64,000 nt of DNA from Symsagittifera roscoffensis (GCF_963678635.1 NC_087069.1:42415688-42479687); one strand, 5' to 3'. Positions 22,198 to 33,287 are shown, counted from the first letter of the stretch. Notes: generated by a model not told the origin, from the sequence alone. Program-made: numbers and translations.

Positions 22198-22494
22198 CTA
22201 GTTTTTCAGGTAAATGTAACACGATTCTCCGATTGATTTAAACAGTGAAATATTGTTTGCCAAAACTTTTAGTTTTTCTCGGATACTAAACTTAGGGTCA
22301 ACAATTTTTCCAAATGGTTTTTTTTTACTCTCGATGAAACTTTTGTTAGCTGGAACATGTCCCAGAAAAACATTCAAAAAATAATCGCAAAGAAATCTAA
22401 TAAAATTTGAATCAGCTCCTGTCAAAATTGATCTACAATGGCGACTATTGAGCATTTGCTTCAATATACATAATTCTTTCTCTTTCATTTTCAA
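22198..22494 (-). CDS. Small conserved Polinton protein, element 1 unit 1
   Basis: 98 residues, intact. Helical, Lys-rich, with SRHCRSILTGADSNFIRFL followed by a hydrophobic VFLGHVPANKSF and a basic RE(K)LKVLANN end. This matches the pattern of a roughly 100-residue protein seen in many Polintons (R-x-x-I-L...D...I-x-x-L...N-x-x-x-G-x-x-P...K+L) whose role is unknown. Overlaps the end of the ATPase frame by about 50 bases. Confidence 0.5.
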   Translation of the reverse strand: MKMKEKELCILKQMLNSRHCRSILTGADSNFIRFLCDYFLNVFLGHVPANKSFIESKKKPFGKIVDPKFSIREKLKVLANNISLFKSIGESCYIYLKN

Positions 22495-22936
22495 GAGATG
22501 TGATAACTACTTTTGAGGATGGTAAATAGAAAATGGTTGGTGATGGTGGAACTATGTTTGACGAATAACGAAGACATTCTGAAGTTTTGGGATCCAAGTC
22601 TATCAACAGATGACCGAAATCTTCTTTCGTTGCCAACTGATACGCATGACGGAGGAATTTTGCATTATTTAACTGTCTGCCTAAATAATCAATTTGTTGA
22701 ATGTCTCGAGGTGATTTGAACAAAATTAAGTGAGTTGTATTCAAATCTATTGTACGTGATTGCTTACTTTGCTGAAATAAATTGTGCTTGACAAACTTAT
22801 ATTTCAGATGTTTACAGTTCTGAAAGAGGTCCTGCAACTGGATTTCATCCATTTTCAGACTGTCGAAATGGGAAGGACGTTCTTTGTAACTTTGCGGTCG
22901 GAGGTAATAAATACATTGGATGAGCGTATACCCCAA
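22445..22936 (-). pseudogene. Chimeric frame at tandem join: protease start fused to ATPase end
   Basis: At 22793/22794 the first part of the protease (MDEIQLQD..., preceded by antisense-like read-through of the capsid end) runs in frame into the C-terminal part of the packaging ATPase (from KHNLFQQSKQSR). The fusion lacks both the protease active site and the ATPase Walker motifs. It is a by-product of the duplication. Confidence 0.75.
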
Positions 22937-24161
22937 ACAAAAATTACCAGATTTGCTGTCAAAGCGTTTGAGAATTGAAGATCGAGTGAAAATGAGCAGT
23001 TAGTGAGTTCTGGATCCAAGAAGTCATGAGCTGCCTGCTGTGTGCTAGTGAGATCAAAACACATAATAAAGTGCTGTTGGTAGTTATCCAGAGTGATTCC
23101 CAGCCCGCAGTGCAACAAACCCAACGCTGATAGTGTGTTGAAGAAGAGACGTTTATGATCTTGTGTACTGATTGGTGTACTTGCTATTGGTAAACCATTT
23201 CGTCTCAAAGTAATTTGCTCCAATCCAAACTTTTGATAATGAAAAGGATTCGTTCGGTTTGTTCCTAGAAATGCATTATTTGTGTTCAATGCTATGATAA
23301 TTTGTCTCACCGGTTCACGAGCAAAAATATCTTCCTGTTGCCAGCTGCGCTGACCAGCTGTTGCAAGAAATGTTTTTGTAATTTCTTCTTGATATGGGTA
23401 GTTCGCAGGAGTTTTGAGCAAAGTTGATTCAATGGCAGAGAGCACATGGTCGGTCACAGTCATTTTTCTAACATATAGGTTCGCTTCGAGTATTTGCAGC
23501 TTGTAATGCTTGGCAGCATCTTCCAATATAATGAGAAAATCTTCATGAGAACGTCTGTAGGAAAGTTTGAGGGTAACACCGCTCAACAAATGCTTGTCAC
23601 ATGTGAAAAAATCAACTCCAGCGGGTCCATAGAACCAAATTTTCCTCGATTCACGGACCAGTTCTCGTTGAGATGTGAAATCAGCTGCATCTATTGCAGC
23701 GGGATTGTTTTCAAAACGATATCCCTGACACTTAAGCCATGAGTCCTTGGCTCCTTTGCTGTTAGAAAATTCTGTTCCAATGAAGCCTTTATGCGCAAAA
23801 TTACTATTGGCATTTGAGATTTTGAGTCCATTAGCAGAGAGGGTACAGTCAGAGAAAAGGGAATACAGGGAGTTGTTTACGAGGAACGGTGAATCAGACA
23901 CAGTAGGATCAGTGTTGTCGTATCGCAGATCAGCTCCATTTGATTGCGTTACTTTGCATTGTATTTCCAAATAAATTTTTGCAGGTCAACAAAATTATTA
24001 CGGTCACCGGTGATTTCAAATTCAAGCATTGGTCCATTGGGTGAATAGACAGGTCCAATTTTTTGATCAAAAGCGTTTTCAAAAGTAATCAAAAGAGGTT
24101 GTTTTTCAAACAAATCCAGAGAGCTATGGGTAGCTTCATTGGGTAACAAATTAGCGATCAT
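22855..24161 (-). pseudogene. Major capsid protein, element 1 unit 2 (one frameshift)
   Basis: Same sequence as 16049-17355, with the same frameshift near 23966. Because the lesion is shared, it existed before the tandem duplication. Confidence 0.75.
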
Positions 24162-24570
24162 TTTTTATGTTTGAGAAAAAATCTGCTCGACTTCTCACTG
24201 GTCTGGTTTTTCTTCCAATGGTTGTTTTTCTTTTTCGAGCCCCTACTGACCTTCTTCTTCGCAATCCATTCATTGTTGTCTTTCGACGACGTCTACTACC
24301 ACCGAGTTGTTTTCTTGCAGTTTTTGTGACAGTGTTTTTCAATGCTTGTTTAGGATACTTTTTTTTCATAGCGACATCAATCAGTTCTGGCGCTGCACTC
24401 ATCAAAAGTTCTCTGCCCAGTTTTTTCGCAGCCGGTAGAATAATCCGTCGTGCAAGCGGTCTAGCAACACGACCAATACCAGCAGCCAAAGCGCCAAATC
24501 CACTGCCGCGTTGTCGGTAGTGTCCAGAGAAATGCGGAAGTGAAGCTTGCTTTACATAATATTGTTCCAT
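24151..24570 (-). CDS. Basic core protein, element 1 unit 2
   Basis: Identical 139-residue Arg-rich protein to the one at 17345-17764, intact, overlapping the capsid start by 11 bases. Confidence 0.65.
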   Translation of the reverse strand: MEQYYVKQASLPHFSGHYRQRGSGFGALAAGIGRVARPLARRIILPAAKKLGRELLMSAAPELIDVAMKKKYPKQALKNTVTKTARKQLGGSRRRRKTTMNGLRRRRSVGARKRKTTIGRKTRPVRSRADFFSNIKNDR

Positions 24571-24576
24571 TGGTTT

Positions 24577-25428
24577 TCAATCAAAGCGCTTGAATTTTAG
24601 AGTCAACACAACTTTACCAGTTCCTGCAAAGGGCACTAGTCTTCCAGTTTCTGTGCGCAACTGTACCGATATTGATTGTACAGATGAAGTGAATAACTTT
24701 TTGTAGTCTAAATTAGTGAAGTTTTTTCGATGATTAGGTTCAATGCTGCGGGCACTACCGTTTTTGATGCGTCTATTTGAATCAATGACGCGCAATAATG
24801 GGGCCTTTGCATCACCAACAGTTTGGTATTGAATAATATCAATATAGACAAAAATTAGACTTGTCCACTTGATAAGTCATATGGGAAATGAGATTCGTAC
24901 AGTTCGTTTCCCTCATAAGATGCATCGAAGGAGGGTATCATTTTGTAACCAATGTGATATTCACCGATCTCATCAAGCTTTGCATTGTAGCCTAACAGAC
25001 AGGACTTGGGAATGAGATTCCTTCATTTGCGTTCATCCAAATGCTCATGCGATTCGTGATTTCTTGAGGACTCGCATCAAAATGAATTTTGTCTTTGAGT
25101 TTTGTTTTTATCTCATTAATCAATTGTTCTATAAAAGTGTACTCTCCTGATTTGATAAAAACTTTTTCGCCATAGTCGGGTCTGGAAATTGAATTCCGAT
25201 TGCCAGCGTTAGATTTACTGGCTACTACTTCGGATGCTCTGAAGTACGTAAATTCCTCATCAGTAACATTTTTTAATTTTGTGGGGAAAATTATTTCTGA
25301 GAGAGCAACTCTCCAATCTCCGTCTAAAGCTATTTCTTCTTTACAAAAATTTCTAAAACTGGCCAAAGTGTTGTCTGGGAATTAATCCATTGATGCTGTT
25401 GAAATCAAATGTACAGTAAACTCATCAC
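24577..25428 (-). pseudogene. Penton-like minor capsid protein, element 1 unit 2
   Basis: Second copy of 17771-18622 with the same start-codon loss, stop and deletions. Confidence 0.7.
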
Positions 25429-26299
25429 TGCCAATTTTCGTTATAATCAGCTTTTTTTCCAATTAAACTAAGTTCTTTTTCATAAAATTTTCCGCTGATT
25501 TCTTCTTTTTCCGCATCAATGAGACCTAATGTTAGAGGGTTTACAGTAGGAATGGCAACTATTTCAAAAACTTCGTCTGTAAAAATCTGCTCTTTTAAAC
25601 TCGGTGCCTTTGTCAACCCAAACTTTTTTTGGTTGTTTTATTTTGATCATTTTTTTGAAAGCTTCGGTTGTTTCCTTAGCATATTTGAACTTCAGGGGTT
25701 CCACTCGTAAGTAGCGAGAGAGACAATTGACAGCAACTAACAAATATCGTACCCCTTGGTTATATTTAGCCAATTTATCAACATAAGCCAAGTCAAGAGA
25801 CCAAATTTCGTTGATATCGTTAACAATCACTTTTAGCCGAGGATATGTTTTACGAAACAATCCATACTTTGTATGTGATGATTGAGATCTCAGAAAATTT
25901 TAAACTTTTTTTGGTGAGAGTTGACTAGCATTTGTTAAATTTTTATCGCTACCAAATGCAGCTGGACCTTTCGTGTAGAGTAATTTGAGTTTCTTTTCTT
26001 CACTGATAGTAGGATTTCCATTCTTTTGTTGACGTCGTCGCAAACGATTCTTTGCTGCTTTCATAGTTTTTATCATCGTCGTCATCGTCGTTGTTGGTGG
26101 TGGGGAAAAATTTCTTTTTTCTGGGTTTTTCTTCTGTCGGATTGCTTGGTTTTGTGTTTGAGAGTTGTCGATCGAGTCTTCGAAGAGGAGGGTTTTGATC
26201 TCTTCGAGTCCTCAGTTGTCGGGTTGTCGGAGACGAAGGAGGAAGAATATGAGGGCTTAGCTGCTTCGCTCTTAAGCGAGCGGAGAATCTGTTTGGCAT
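25425..26299 (-). pseudogene. Integrase with core deletion, element 1 unit 2
   Basis: Second copy of 18619-19493: leader, first two catalytic Asp residues and SH3-like tail, joined near 25605 by the same 360-bp deletion that removes the catalytic Glu; TAA after SPKKV. Confidence 0.75.
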
Positions 26300-26943
26300 A
26301 AGTGTTGGACACTAAGCTAGGATCAAGATTCAGTTCTTTCAAAATTTGTGGATAAAAAACACCCTCAAATTTTTTTGTATTTTGCTGTGTATCGTACAAA
26401 AAGGATTCAATTTTAACGAGTGTTGGTTTTCCTTGAATTAGAACATATCCGTCAACGTCTAAATTCAAGGATTCAACTTTGAACAACTTCTTTAGCACGA
26501 TGTTTGCCCTTTCCAATTTATTGGCTTCCAATAGTTCTTGAATGGATTCCATAACCTTTTGAAACACTTCAGCGGTTTTTCCATTACTTTTTTCATCGTT
26601 TTTTTTCTGTTTTCTTTTAGCTTGTCTGCTGCAGTGAATTGTATGATTCAAAAATTTTTTCTGCTTCATCATCACCATCATCACTGAAATTAGTAAGTGC
26701 AGATAAATTTCTTTTTCGAAGATTTGGTACTACATTACTAGGGGTTAAAGGAATTGGAGATGTTGGGTTTAATGGTGGTAGGGAGTCACGGCTGATAGTT
26801 TGTTCTCGAAACCGTTGTATGTAATTGAAATGAGATGATTTGTCGTTACTTAATGGATTATGATGAATTTGAGATTGTGGTGCAGTTTTTTCATCTGGAG
26901 CATATGTTTTTCGAGAAATGAGGATGAATTCTTCAGCATACAT
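26082..26943 (-). pseudogene. Conserved Polinton protein, element 1 unit 2, first copy
   Basis: Copy of 19276-20137 with the same frameshift; a few silent or near-silent differences. Confidence 0.5.
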
Positions 26944-27084
26944 GCCTGAAGTTCTAGTTTTTCAGGTAAATGTAACACGATTCTCCGATTGATTTAACCA
27001 TTGAAATATTGTTTGCCAAAACTTTTCGTTTTTCTCGGATACTAAACTTAGGGTCAACAATTTTTCCAAATGGTATTTTTTTTA

Positions 27085-27644
27085 CTCAGTTAGTGAGTTC
27101 TGGATCCAAGAAGTCATGAGCTGCCTGCTGTGTGCTAGTGAGATCAAAACACATAATAAAGTGCTGTTGGTAGTTATCCAGAGTGATTCCCAGCCAGCAG
27201 TGCAACAAACCCAACGCTGATAGTGTGTTGAAGAAGAGACGTTTATGATCTTGTGTACTGATTGGTGTACTTGCTATTGGTAAACCATTTCGTCTCAAAG
27301 TAACTTGCTCCAATCCAAACTTTTGATAATGAAAAGGATTCGTTCGGTTTGTTCCTAGAAATTCATTATTTGTGTTCAATGCTATGATAATTTGTCTCAC
27401 CGGTTCACGAGCAAAAATATCTTCCTGTTGCCAGCTGCGCTGACCAGCTGTTGCAAGAAATGTTTTTGTAATTTCTTCTTGATATGGGTAGTTCGCAGGA
27501 GTTTTGAGCAAAGTTGATTCAATGACAGAGAGCACATGGTCGGTCACAGTCATTTTTCTAACATATAGGTTCGCTTCGAGTATTTGCAGCTTGTAATGCT
27601 TGTCAGCATCTTCCGATATAATGAGAAAGTCTTCATGAGAACGT
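27085..27644 (-). pseudogene. Inserted capsid-gene fragment, element 1 unit 2
   Basis: Copy of 20279-20838, with the same two joins to the small-protein stub and to the integrase fragment. Confidence 0.85.
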
Positions 27645-28341
27645 CGGTGCCTTTGTCAACCCAAACCTTTTTTGGTTGTTTTGTTTTGATCATTTTTTTG
27701 AAAGCTTCGGTTGTTTCCTTAGCATATTTGGTCTTCAGGGGTTCCACTCGTAAGTAGCGAGAGAGACAATTGACAGCAGCTAACAAATATCGTACCCCTC
27801 GGTTATATTTAGCCAATTTATCAACATAAGCCAAGTCAAGAGACCAAATTTCGTTGATATCGTTAACAATCACTTTTAGCCGAGGATATGTTTTACGAAA
27901 CAATCCATACTTTGTATGTGATGATTGAGATCTCAGAAATTTTTAAACTTTTTTTGGTGAGAGTTGACTAGCATTTGTTAAATTTTTAACGCTACCAAAT
28001 GCAGCTGGACCTTTCGTGTAGAGTAATTTGAGTTTCTTTTCTTCACTGATAGTAGGATTTCCATTCTTTTGTTGACGTCGTCGCAAACGATTCTTTACTG
28101 CTTTCATAGTTTTTATCATCGTCGTCATCGTCGTCGTTGGTGGTGGGGAAAAATTCTTTTTTCTGGGTTTTTCTTCTGCCGGATTGCTTGGTTTTGTGTT
28201 TGAGAGTTGTCGATCGAGTCTTCGAAGAGGAGGGTTTTGATCTCTTCGAGTCCTCAGTTGTCGGGTTGTCGGAGACGAAGGAGGAAGAAGTTGAGGACTT
28301 AGCTGCTTCGCTCTTAAGCGAGCGGAGAATCTGTTTGGCAT
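27645..28341 (-). pseudogene. Second integrase N-terminal/core fragment, element 1 unit 2
   Basis: Copy of 20839-21535. With the others this makes four integrase core fragments in element 1, none complete. Confidence 0.75.
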
Positions 28342-28993
28342 AAGTGTTGGACACTAAGCTAGGATCAAGATTCAGTTCTTTCAAAATTTGTGGATAAAAA
28401 ACACTCTCAAGTTTTTTTGTGTTTTGCTGTGTATCGTACAAAAAGGATTCAATTTTAACGAGTGTTGGTTTTCCTTGAATTAGAACATATCCGTCAACGT
28501 CTAAATTCAAGGATTCAACTTTGAACAACTGCTTTAGCACGATGTTTGCCCTTTCCAGTTTATTAGCTTCCAATAGCTCTTGAATGGATTCCATAACCTT
28601 TCGAAACACTTCAGCGGTTTTTCCATTACTTTTTTCATCGTTTTTTTCTGTTCTCTTTGAGCTTGTCTGCTGCAGTGAATTGTATGATTCAAAATTTTTT
28701 TCTGCTTCATCATCACCATCATCACATCATCACTGAATTTAGTAAGTGCAGATAAATTTCTTTTTCGAAGATTTGGTACTTCATTACTAGGGGTTAAAAG
28801 GAATTGGAGATGTTGGGGGTAATGGTGGTGGAGGGTCACGGCTGATATTTCGTTCGCGAAATCGTTGTATGTAATTGAGTTGAGATGATTTGTCGTTAAT
28901 TAATGGATTATGAAGGATTTGAGATTGTGGTGCAGTTTTTTCATCTGGAGCATATGTTTTTCGAGAAATGAGGATGAATTCTTCAGCATACAT
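28043..28993 (-). pseudogene. Conserved Polinton protein, element 1 unit 2, second copy
   Basis: Copy of 21237-22187, split in the same place near the CATCAT repeats. Confidence 0.5.
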
Positions 28994-29004
28994 GCCTGAG
29001 GTTC

Positions 29005-29301
29005 TAGTTTTTCAGGTAAATGTAACACGATTCTCCGATTGATTTAAACAGTGAAATATTGTTTGCCAAAACTTTTAGTTTTTCTCGGATACTAAACTTA
29101 GGGTCAACAATTTTTCCAAATGGTTTTTTTTTTACTCTCGATGAAACTTTTGTTAGCTGGAACATGTCCCAGAAAAACATTCAAAAAATAATCGCAAAGA
29201 AATCTAATAAAATTTGAATCAGCTCCTGTCAAAATTGATCTACAATGGCGACTATTGAGCATTTGCTTCAATATACATAATTCTTTCTCTTTCATTTTCA
29301 A
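29005..29301 (-). pseudogene. Small conserved Polinton protein, element 1 unit 2 (frameshifted)
   Basis: Copy of 22198-22494, but one extra T in the run at about 29122-29131 shifts the frame after FIESKK, leaving 65 codons. Confidence 0.5.
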
Positions 29302-29944
29302 GAGATGTGATAACTACTTTTGAGGATGGTAAATAGAAAATGGTTGGTGATGGTGGAACTATGTTTGACGAATAACGAAGACATTCTGAAGTTTTGGGAT
29401 CCAAGTCTATCAACAGATGACCGAAATCTTCTTTCGTTGCCAACTGATACGCATGACGGAGGAATTTTGCATTATTTAACTGTCTGCCTAAATAATCAAT
29501 TTGTTGAATGTCTCGAGGTGATTTGAACGAAATTAAGTGAGTTGTATTCAAATCTATTGTACGTGATTGCTTACTTTGCTGAAATAAATTGTGCTTGACA
29601 TAAATAACATGAACATTTTTATGTCGGCCTGCTGTAGCTAATTTAATAAAATCTTTTTCATTAAAAATTTCTTCACAGGTATCATCAAAGACAATCATAC
29701 AATCCCGTTAGTTATTAACAATTTCAAAGCTGGACAATTTTATAAATTCAATATCAAATTTGTTGTGAGAAACAAAGGAACGGTATTTGGGTTGATCGTG
29801 AAGATAAAAATAAATTATCTTGTTATACAATGGATAGAATGTACCTTTGAGAAACATTTGAAAAATTAAATCAGTTTTTCCAGCTCCCGAGGGACCTGAA
29901 ACGGACATAAACAGACGATTTTTTGTTGAAATGATCTTATTCAT
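29252..29944 (-). pseudogene. A32/FtsK-type packaging ATPase, element 1 (one nonsense codon)
   Basis: Start chosen at the ATG of MNKIISTKNRLFM, three bases after the stop of the membrane-protein gene. Walker A is SGPSGAGKTDLIFQ; Walker B is CMIVFDDTCEE. These and the size (about 230 residues) fit the genome-packaging ATPase of Polintons and other PRD1-adenovirus lineage viruses, which pumps DNA into the preformed capsid. A TAA between the two motifs (about 29708) replaces a Leu codon of element 2. The Walker A half and the rest are otherwise undamaged. Confidence 0.8.
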
Positions 29945-29946
29945 TA

Positions 29947-30237
29947 TTATAACTTGGGATTGGGTAACATGTAACCAACTGTACTGGATAGTATTGAAAG
30001 CCAAATGGCAGTCGCGTCACAACTAAAATTGTAAAAAGACAATTTTGAAATAGATAAAGAGAGCAAAATGAAAATGAAACAGACTTGTGTGAAAAAGACA
30101 ACTTCTGCAGACGGAAGAGAAACAGAATTACAAAATTTCCAAGATCTGTTTTCGTGAGATAAAGACTGTTCAGCACCACCAATGTCCACAAAGTCGCAAT
30201 CATTGTTCTCGACAGTGGTGATTTCTTCAATTTCCAT
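29947..30237 (-). CDS. Small membrane protein, element 1
   Basis: About 96 residues from MEIEEITTVENN. Acidic N-terminal half, then hydrophobic VCFIFILLSLSISKLSF and a second hydrophobic segment ending STVGYMLPNPKL. Probably one or two membrane spans. Similar small proteins with a GY-LP-P end are found beside the ATPase in other Polintons, from memory; role unknown. Stop and ATPase start are three bases apart. Confidence 0.5.
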   Translation of the reverse strand: MEIEEITTVENNDCDFVDIGGAEQSLSHENRSWKFCNSVSLPSAEVVFFTQVCFIFILLSLSISKLSFYNFSCDATAIWLSILSSTVGYMLPNPKL

Positions 30238-30523
30238 GTTTACTGGAAGACTTTTTTTGCTTATTTGTATCAAGGTTGATAGTTACAACTGCATACCAAT
30301 CGCCTTTTTTTCTCTCTGATCTATTGCCGTTTGGTTTGTATTTTATTATATATCTTGCTGTTTTTTGTCTGTCAGAAGTATCCGAACAATTTTTTCTACG
30401 TTTCCGGTACTGATTTCGTCTAATAACTCTTTTGGTAAATTCTCACCTGTTAAACTCACATTTTGTGTGTTTTCTTTTGGCAAAAATATTTTTTTGAAAT
30501 TTTGAATTTTCAAACACGACATG
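30227..30523 (-). pseudogene. 98-residue accessory protein, element 1 (frameshifted)
   Basis: Homologue of 51303-51599; length change in the TGCTGTTTTTTGTC stretch near 30358 breaks the frame. See element 2 copy for description. Confidence 0.45.
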
Positions 30524-30590
30524 TGAGCAACTAGTAATCACACAAGATCAAAAGAAAATGAAGACAATCAATAAATATATTTATTATGAT

Positions 30591-30941
30591 TCACAAAACT
30601 TGGTATATATATGTGATTCGCAATTTCGGTTCAACAGGCAAATCAACTCCTCGTTCAATGAAGAAAAACTCATGTTTTGTGAATTTGTCATGGTTACAAT
30701 TAGGTTTGAACTTTACAACAAAATGAGCAGCAACTCTGGTAGTGAATTGAACTAAATGTATTTCCTCAACGTTATCAGTTTTGACTAATTCTTTCAGTTC
30801 AGCTGGAAGCTGATGGTCATGCAAATGGATTTGTCTTCTCTCTCCCAGCTGAGGTTGCAGCCCTTCCAGGTTGAGATTGAACAACGGAATTGACTGGCGA
30901 AATTCCTGGAGTCTAGACATTGGACAGGTGAAAGTAGTCAA
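30591..30941 (-). CDS. About 110-residue accessory protein, element 1
   Basis: Probable start at MSRLQEFRQS (about 30917). Contains LPAELKELVKTDNVEEIHLVQ followed by a beta-like VAAHFVVKFKPN, the same pattern as the 98-residue neighbour (LPKELLDKISTGNVEKIV...YIIKYKPN), so the two look like tandem paralogues. Function unknown. Confidence 0.45.
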   Translation of the reverse strand: MTTFTCPMSRLQEFRQSIPLFNLNLEGLQPQLGERRQIHLHDHQLPAELKELVKTDNVEEIHLVQFTTRVAAHFVVKFKPNCNHDKFTKHEFFFIERGVDLPVEPKLRITYIYQVL

Positions 30942-31161
30942 GAACTGTAAAAAATTTCCGTAAATTGTCGAATTCGATATCGTTCAGTGTAATTTGTTCA
31001 AGTTTTTGCAGGAGAGGTTTTCCTCGACAATCTAATATGCCTGTCCGCGTAAGAGTAACTTTAATTCTTGGTGTTAAATTGTTTTCAGGACTCTGATAAG
31101 TCATTGAAGCGTAAACCACCAAATTTGGAGATAAGGTTGTTTGCATCATTGGACAGTTCAT
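30913..31161 (-). CDS. 82-residue accessory protein, element 1
   Basis: Starts MNCPMMQTTLSPNLVV, no recognised domain. Overlaps the next gene by up to 29 bases. Intact here, while in element 2 the stop codon is changed and the frame reads on. Confidence 0.4.
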   Translation of the reverse strand: MNCPMMQTTLSPNLVVYASMTYQSPENNLTPRIKVTLTRTGILDCRGKPLLQKLEQITLNDIEFDNLRKFFTVLDYFHLSNV

Positions 31162-31688
31162 TTTGTAACCAATCGAAAAAAAACTTTGGATTTTCTACGG
31201 GTACAATGCTTTAATAAATGATGCGGGGGAAGTAAATGAGAATGTCGTTTGCAAATAAGTTTTTCTTGAACCAATAGCTGTTCAATCTTTGGGCAGTCAA
31301 TATCTTCCAAATTTGTCACGGGTAATTTCAAGTATTCAGCTAATACAACAGATTTTTGAGTACCTTTAGCAAAAAAATGGGAATTTGGGTTCCTCAAACG
31401 AATGCTGTCAAAAATTTGATCCAAGTATGAGTAAGGGTATTCACTTTCGTCCCAACGAAGCACGTGTAGAAATTTAGATACCCAATTGTACGCTTTTTTT
31501 TCTTCTTTTGATAAATTGTTGAATTGGACTGGTGGCAGAAAATGAATTGTATCAATTGTATTAGCAGAGCAAACGGAAAGTTCGTTTATGACCAAAGGTT
31601 TCTTGCCACATTTAAATCCTTCAATATCTAATAATAATGAGATGGTTTAAAAACAATTTTTTAGTTTTCTTTCTTTGGGTTAACATGA
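31158..31688 (-). pseudogene. DEDD-exonuclease-like protein, element 1 (5' part broken)
   Basis: Homologue of 52243-52770. The start region, with LDIEGF, is disrupted by an extra base at about 31630 and a stop; 145 codons remain open from VINELSV onwards. Confidence 0.45.
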
Positions 31689-31695
31689 CTTTCAC

Positions 31696-32103
31696 TCAAC
31701 ATTCCAACAAACGAAATAACTTTGCTTTGAATGCTTTAGGAAATAAGCAAAACGCAATACTTGCCACGTGACCCAGGTAACAGTTTTTTATTGGACAAGG
31801 CAAAACATATGTGTACCCAGGACCGGTATGATTTTTTTCTTGCAAATATCCCGCTGCGTCATGCAATATAGCATGTATTCTAAGAAATTTGAAATGTTTC
31901 AAGTGTTTGTCGAGCGACGAATTGTCTATTCCAATTAAACCACCATATGGTCTGTTTTTCAAAAAAAATCCAAGTTAATATCAGCATCCAAGTACAAACA
32001 AGTGGCTAAAAAATACTGAAATCTGACTGATTTGTCTTGATATTGTGATTTTAAGTCTATAAAAATTTCATGAATGAATTTTAAATCGAAAGTTGAAATC
32101 ATG
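31696..32103 (-). pseudogene. Accessory protein with GPGYTYVLP motif, element 1 (frameshifted)
   Basis: Homologue of 52771-53178. A change in an A run near 31965 breaks the frame after about 45 codons; the C-terminal 88 codons are open. Confidence 0.4.
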
Positions 32104-32162
32104 TTTACTGAACTCAATATATTAAAAAAGGAATAATGAAAAGTATCAATTAAAACTTAACT

Positions 32163-32889
32163 TTCTCTTCAACAATAAATTTCACAAAAAGCACATCAGT
32201 ATCTACATCAAGTTTTTCCATATCCACTTGTCAAAATATCCATTATTTTACAAAAAGCGGCAGAATGGGGTCCATTAATTAAACTTTCAAATCTTTTCAA
32301 AGTTTCTGTATTCATCTCATCTGTTTGAACATGTCTGCTTTCTGTATGTTTCTTTGAAACTGAAGTCGAAATTCTTACGGATTTGTTTGACGTCGACAAT
32401 ACAGCAGGCGTAACTGTATTATCAATTCGTTTCTGTCCCCCAACGGCCGGAGATTTCTTGCAAACGTTTTGATTTGGTGAAGTTTGTTTGTTAGATGATG
32501 TTGCAGAAAGCAGTAAATTGGGTAAACGTTTTTTGATTGCAGTGAAATCTAACAAATTGAGATTGGCTGCAACAGGTTGTGCTGAATAAGTGAGAGCTAG
32601 TTTAAGCTTGTCAAATAACTCACCGTTTCCTTTGACATCTTTAGCAGGAGAAACTAAGTATTTGGGAAGGAAAAAATTGGTTTAATTGTTCCTCTGAATC
32701 TACTTGAATCAATATATGGTAATGAATTTTTTTTTCATTCTCGACTGAAAATGGGCAAAATTCAGATTTGAAGTGGCTTCCAAAAGCATAATTTTTAAAA
32801 GTAGATAAATTAAGAATTCTTTCAGTGATAACAAATTTGAAACTTGGTTGAAATATTTTTAAATAATCAGGTAACACAACTTCGAACAT
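32163..32889 (-). pseudogene. Possible HUH-motif protein, element 1 (frameshifted)
   Basis: An 82-codon frame from MFEVVLPDYLKIFQ carries KIHYHILIQVD, a His-hydrophobic-His pattern followed by beta-like residues, as in motif II of HUH Rep proteins. Around 32660 the frame shifts into PAKDVKGNGELFDKIKLALT and a Ser/Lys-rich tail. If joined it would be about 250 residues. No Tyr motif could be assigned with certainty, so the Rep assignment is only an idea. The gene lies next to the PC4-like gene and far from the capsid block. Confidence 0.35.
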
Positions 32890-32915
32890 AGCTTCTGCCG
32901 TTTTGTAAAAGAAAA

Positions 32916-33287
32916 TTAATTCGAGTCGTGCTTGAAATCGTTTGTGTTTGAGGAAAGTTGAGATTTCCTGGCTCGTTTACAGTTAGATTGTGGTTTGTCT
33001 TTGTTTTCAACAGTATCAGAAATTTCACTTGTTTGCGCTCGGATTGACTTTCCCGACTTTAGTAATTTTGAAAATTCTTCGCTGCTTAAGGAAAGTCTTT
33101 GTACACATTCAAATTCAATGACTTCAGTTGCTTTTTTGAAAACTTTCAGGAATACATAAGTTCCAGTTTGGTCAAATGTTTTCAATGTAGCACGCACTAG
33201 TCTTTTACTGTTTTCCGAAATATCGAAATAGCAATCGCCAAAATTTTTATCTGCTTTTGCTGTGGTGCTTGTTTTGGTTTTATTCAT
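32916..33287 (-). CDS. PC4-like ssDNA-binding protein, element 1
   Basis: 123 residues, intact. The segment CYFDISENSKRLVRATLKT ... GTYVFLKVFKK ... LSLSSEEFSKLLK has the strand-strand-strand-helix order and spacing of the PC4/Sub1 domain (F-x-I...R-V...I/L+x-Y/F...ISL-x-x-E-x-x-x-L). The tail is basic (NCKRARKSQ). PC4 proteins bind single-stranded DNA and act in transcription or replication. First gene of the leftward set, facing the rightward 221-residue gene. Confidence 0.4.
   Translation of the reverse strand: MNKTKTSTTAKADKNFGDCYFDISENSKRLVRATLKTFDQTGTYVFLKVFKKATEVIEFECVQRLSLSSEEFSKLLKSGKSIRAQTSEISDTVENKDKPQSNCKRARKSQLSSNTNDFKHDSN

Larger units (their letters stand above)
15988..22793. 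repeat. Tandem unit 1 (6806 bp) of element 1
   Basis: Every gene fragment here recurs 6806 bp further on, with only a few differences (for example at 18293, 19830 and a T-run at about 22320). The unit starts inside the protease gene and ends inside the ATPase gene. At the join (22793/22794) the first residues of the protease are fused in frame to the C-terminal part of the ATPase. Confidence 0.93.
22794..29600. repeat. Tandem unit 2 (6807 bp) of element 1
   Basis: Second copy of 15988-22793. The one-base length difference lies in a T run at about 29122-29131. Beyond 29600 the ATPase gene continues normally, whereas unit 1 stops at the same point, so the unit ends are 22793 and 29600. Confidence 0.93.
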
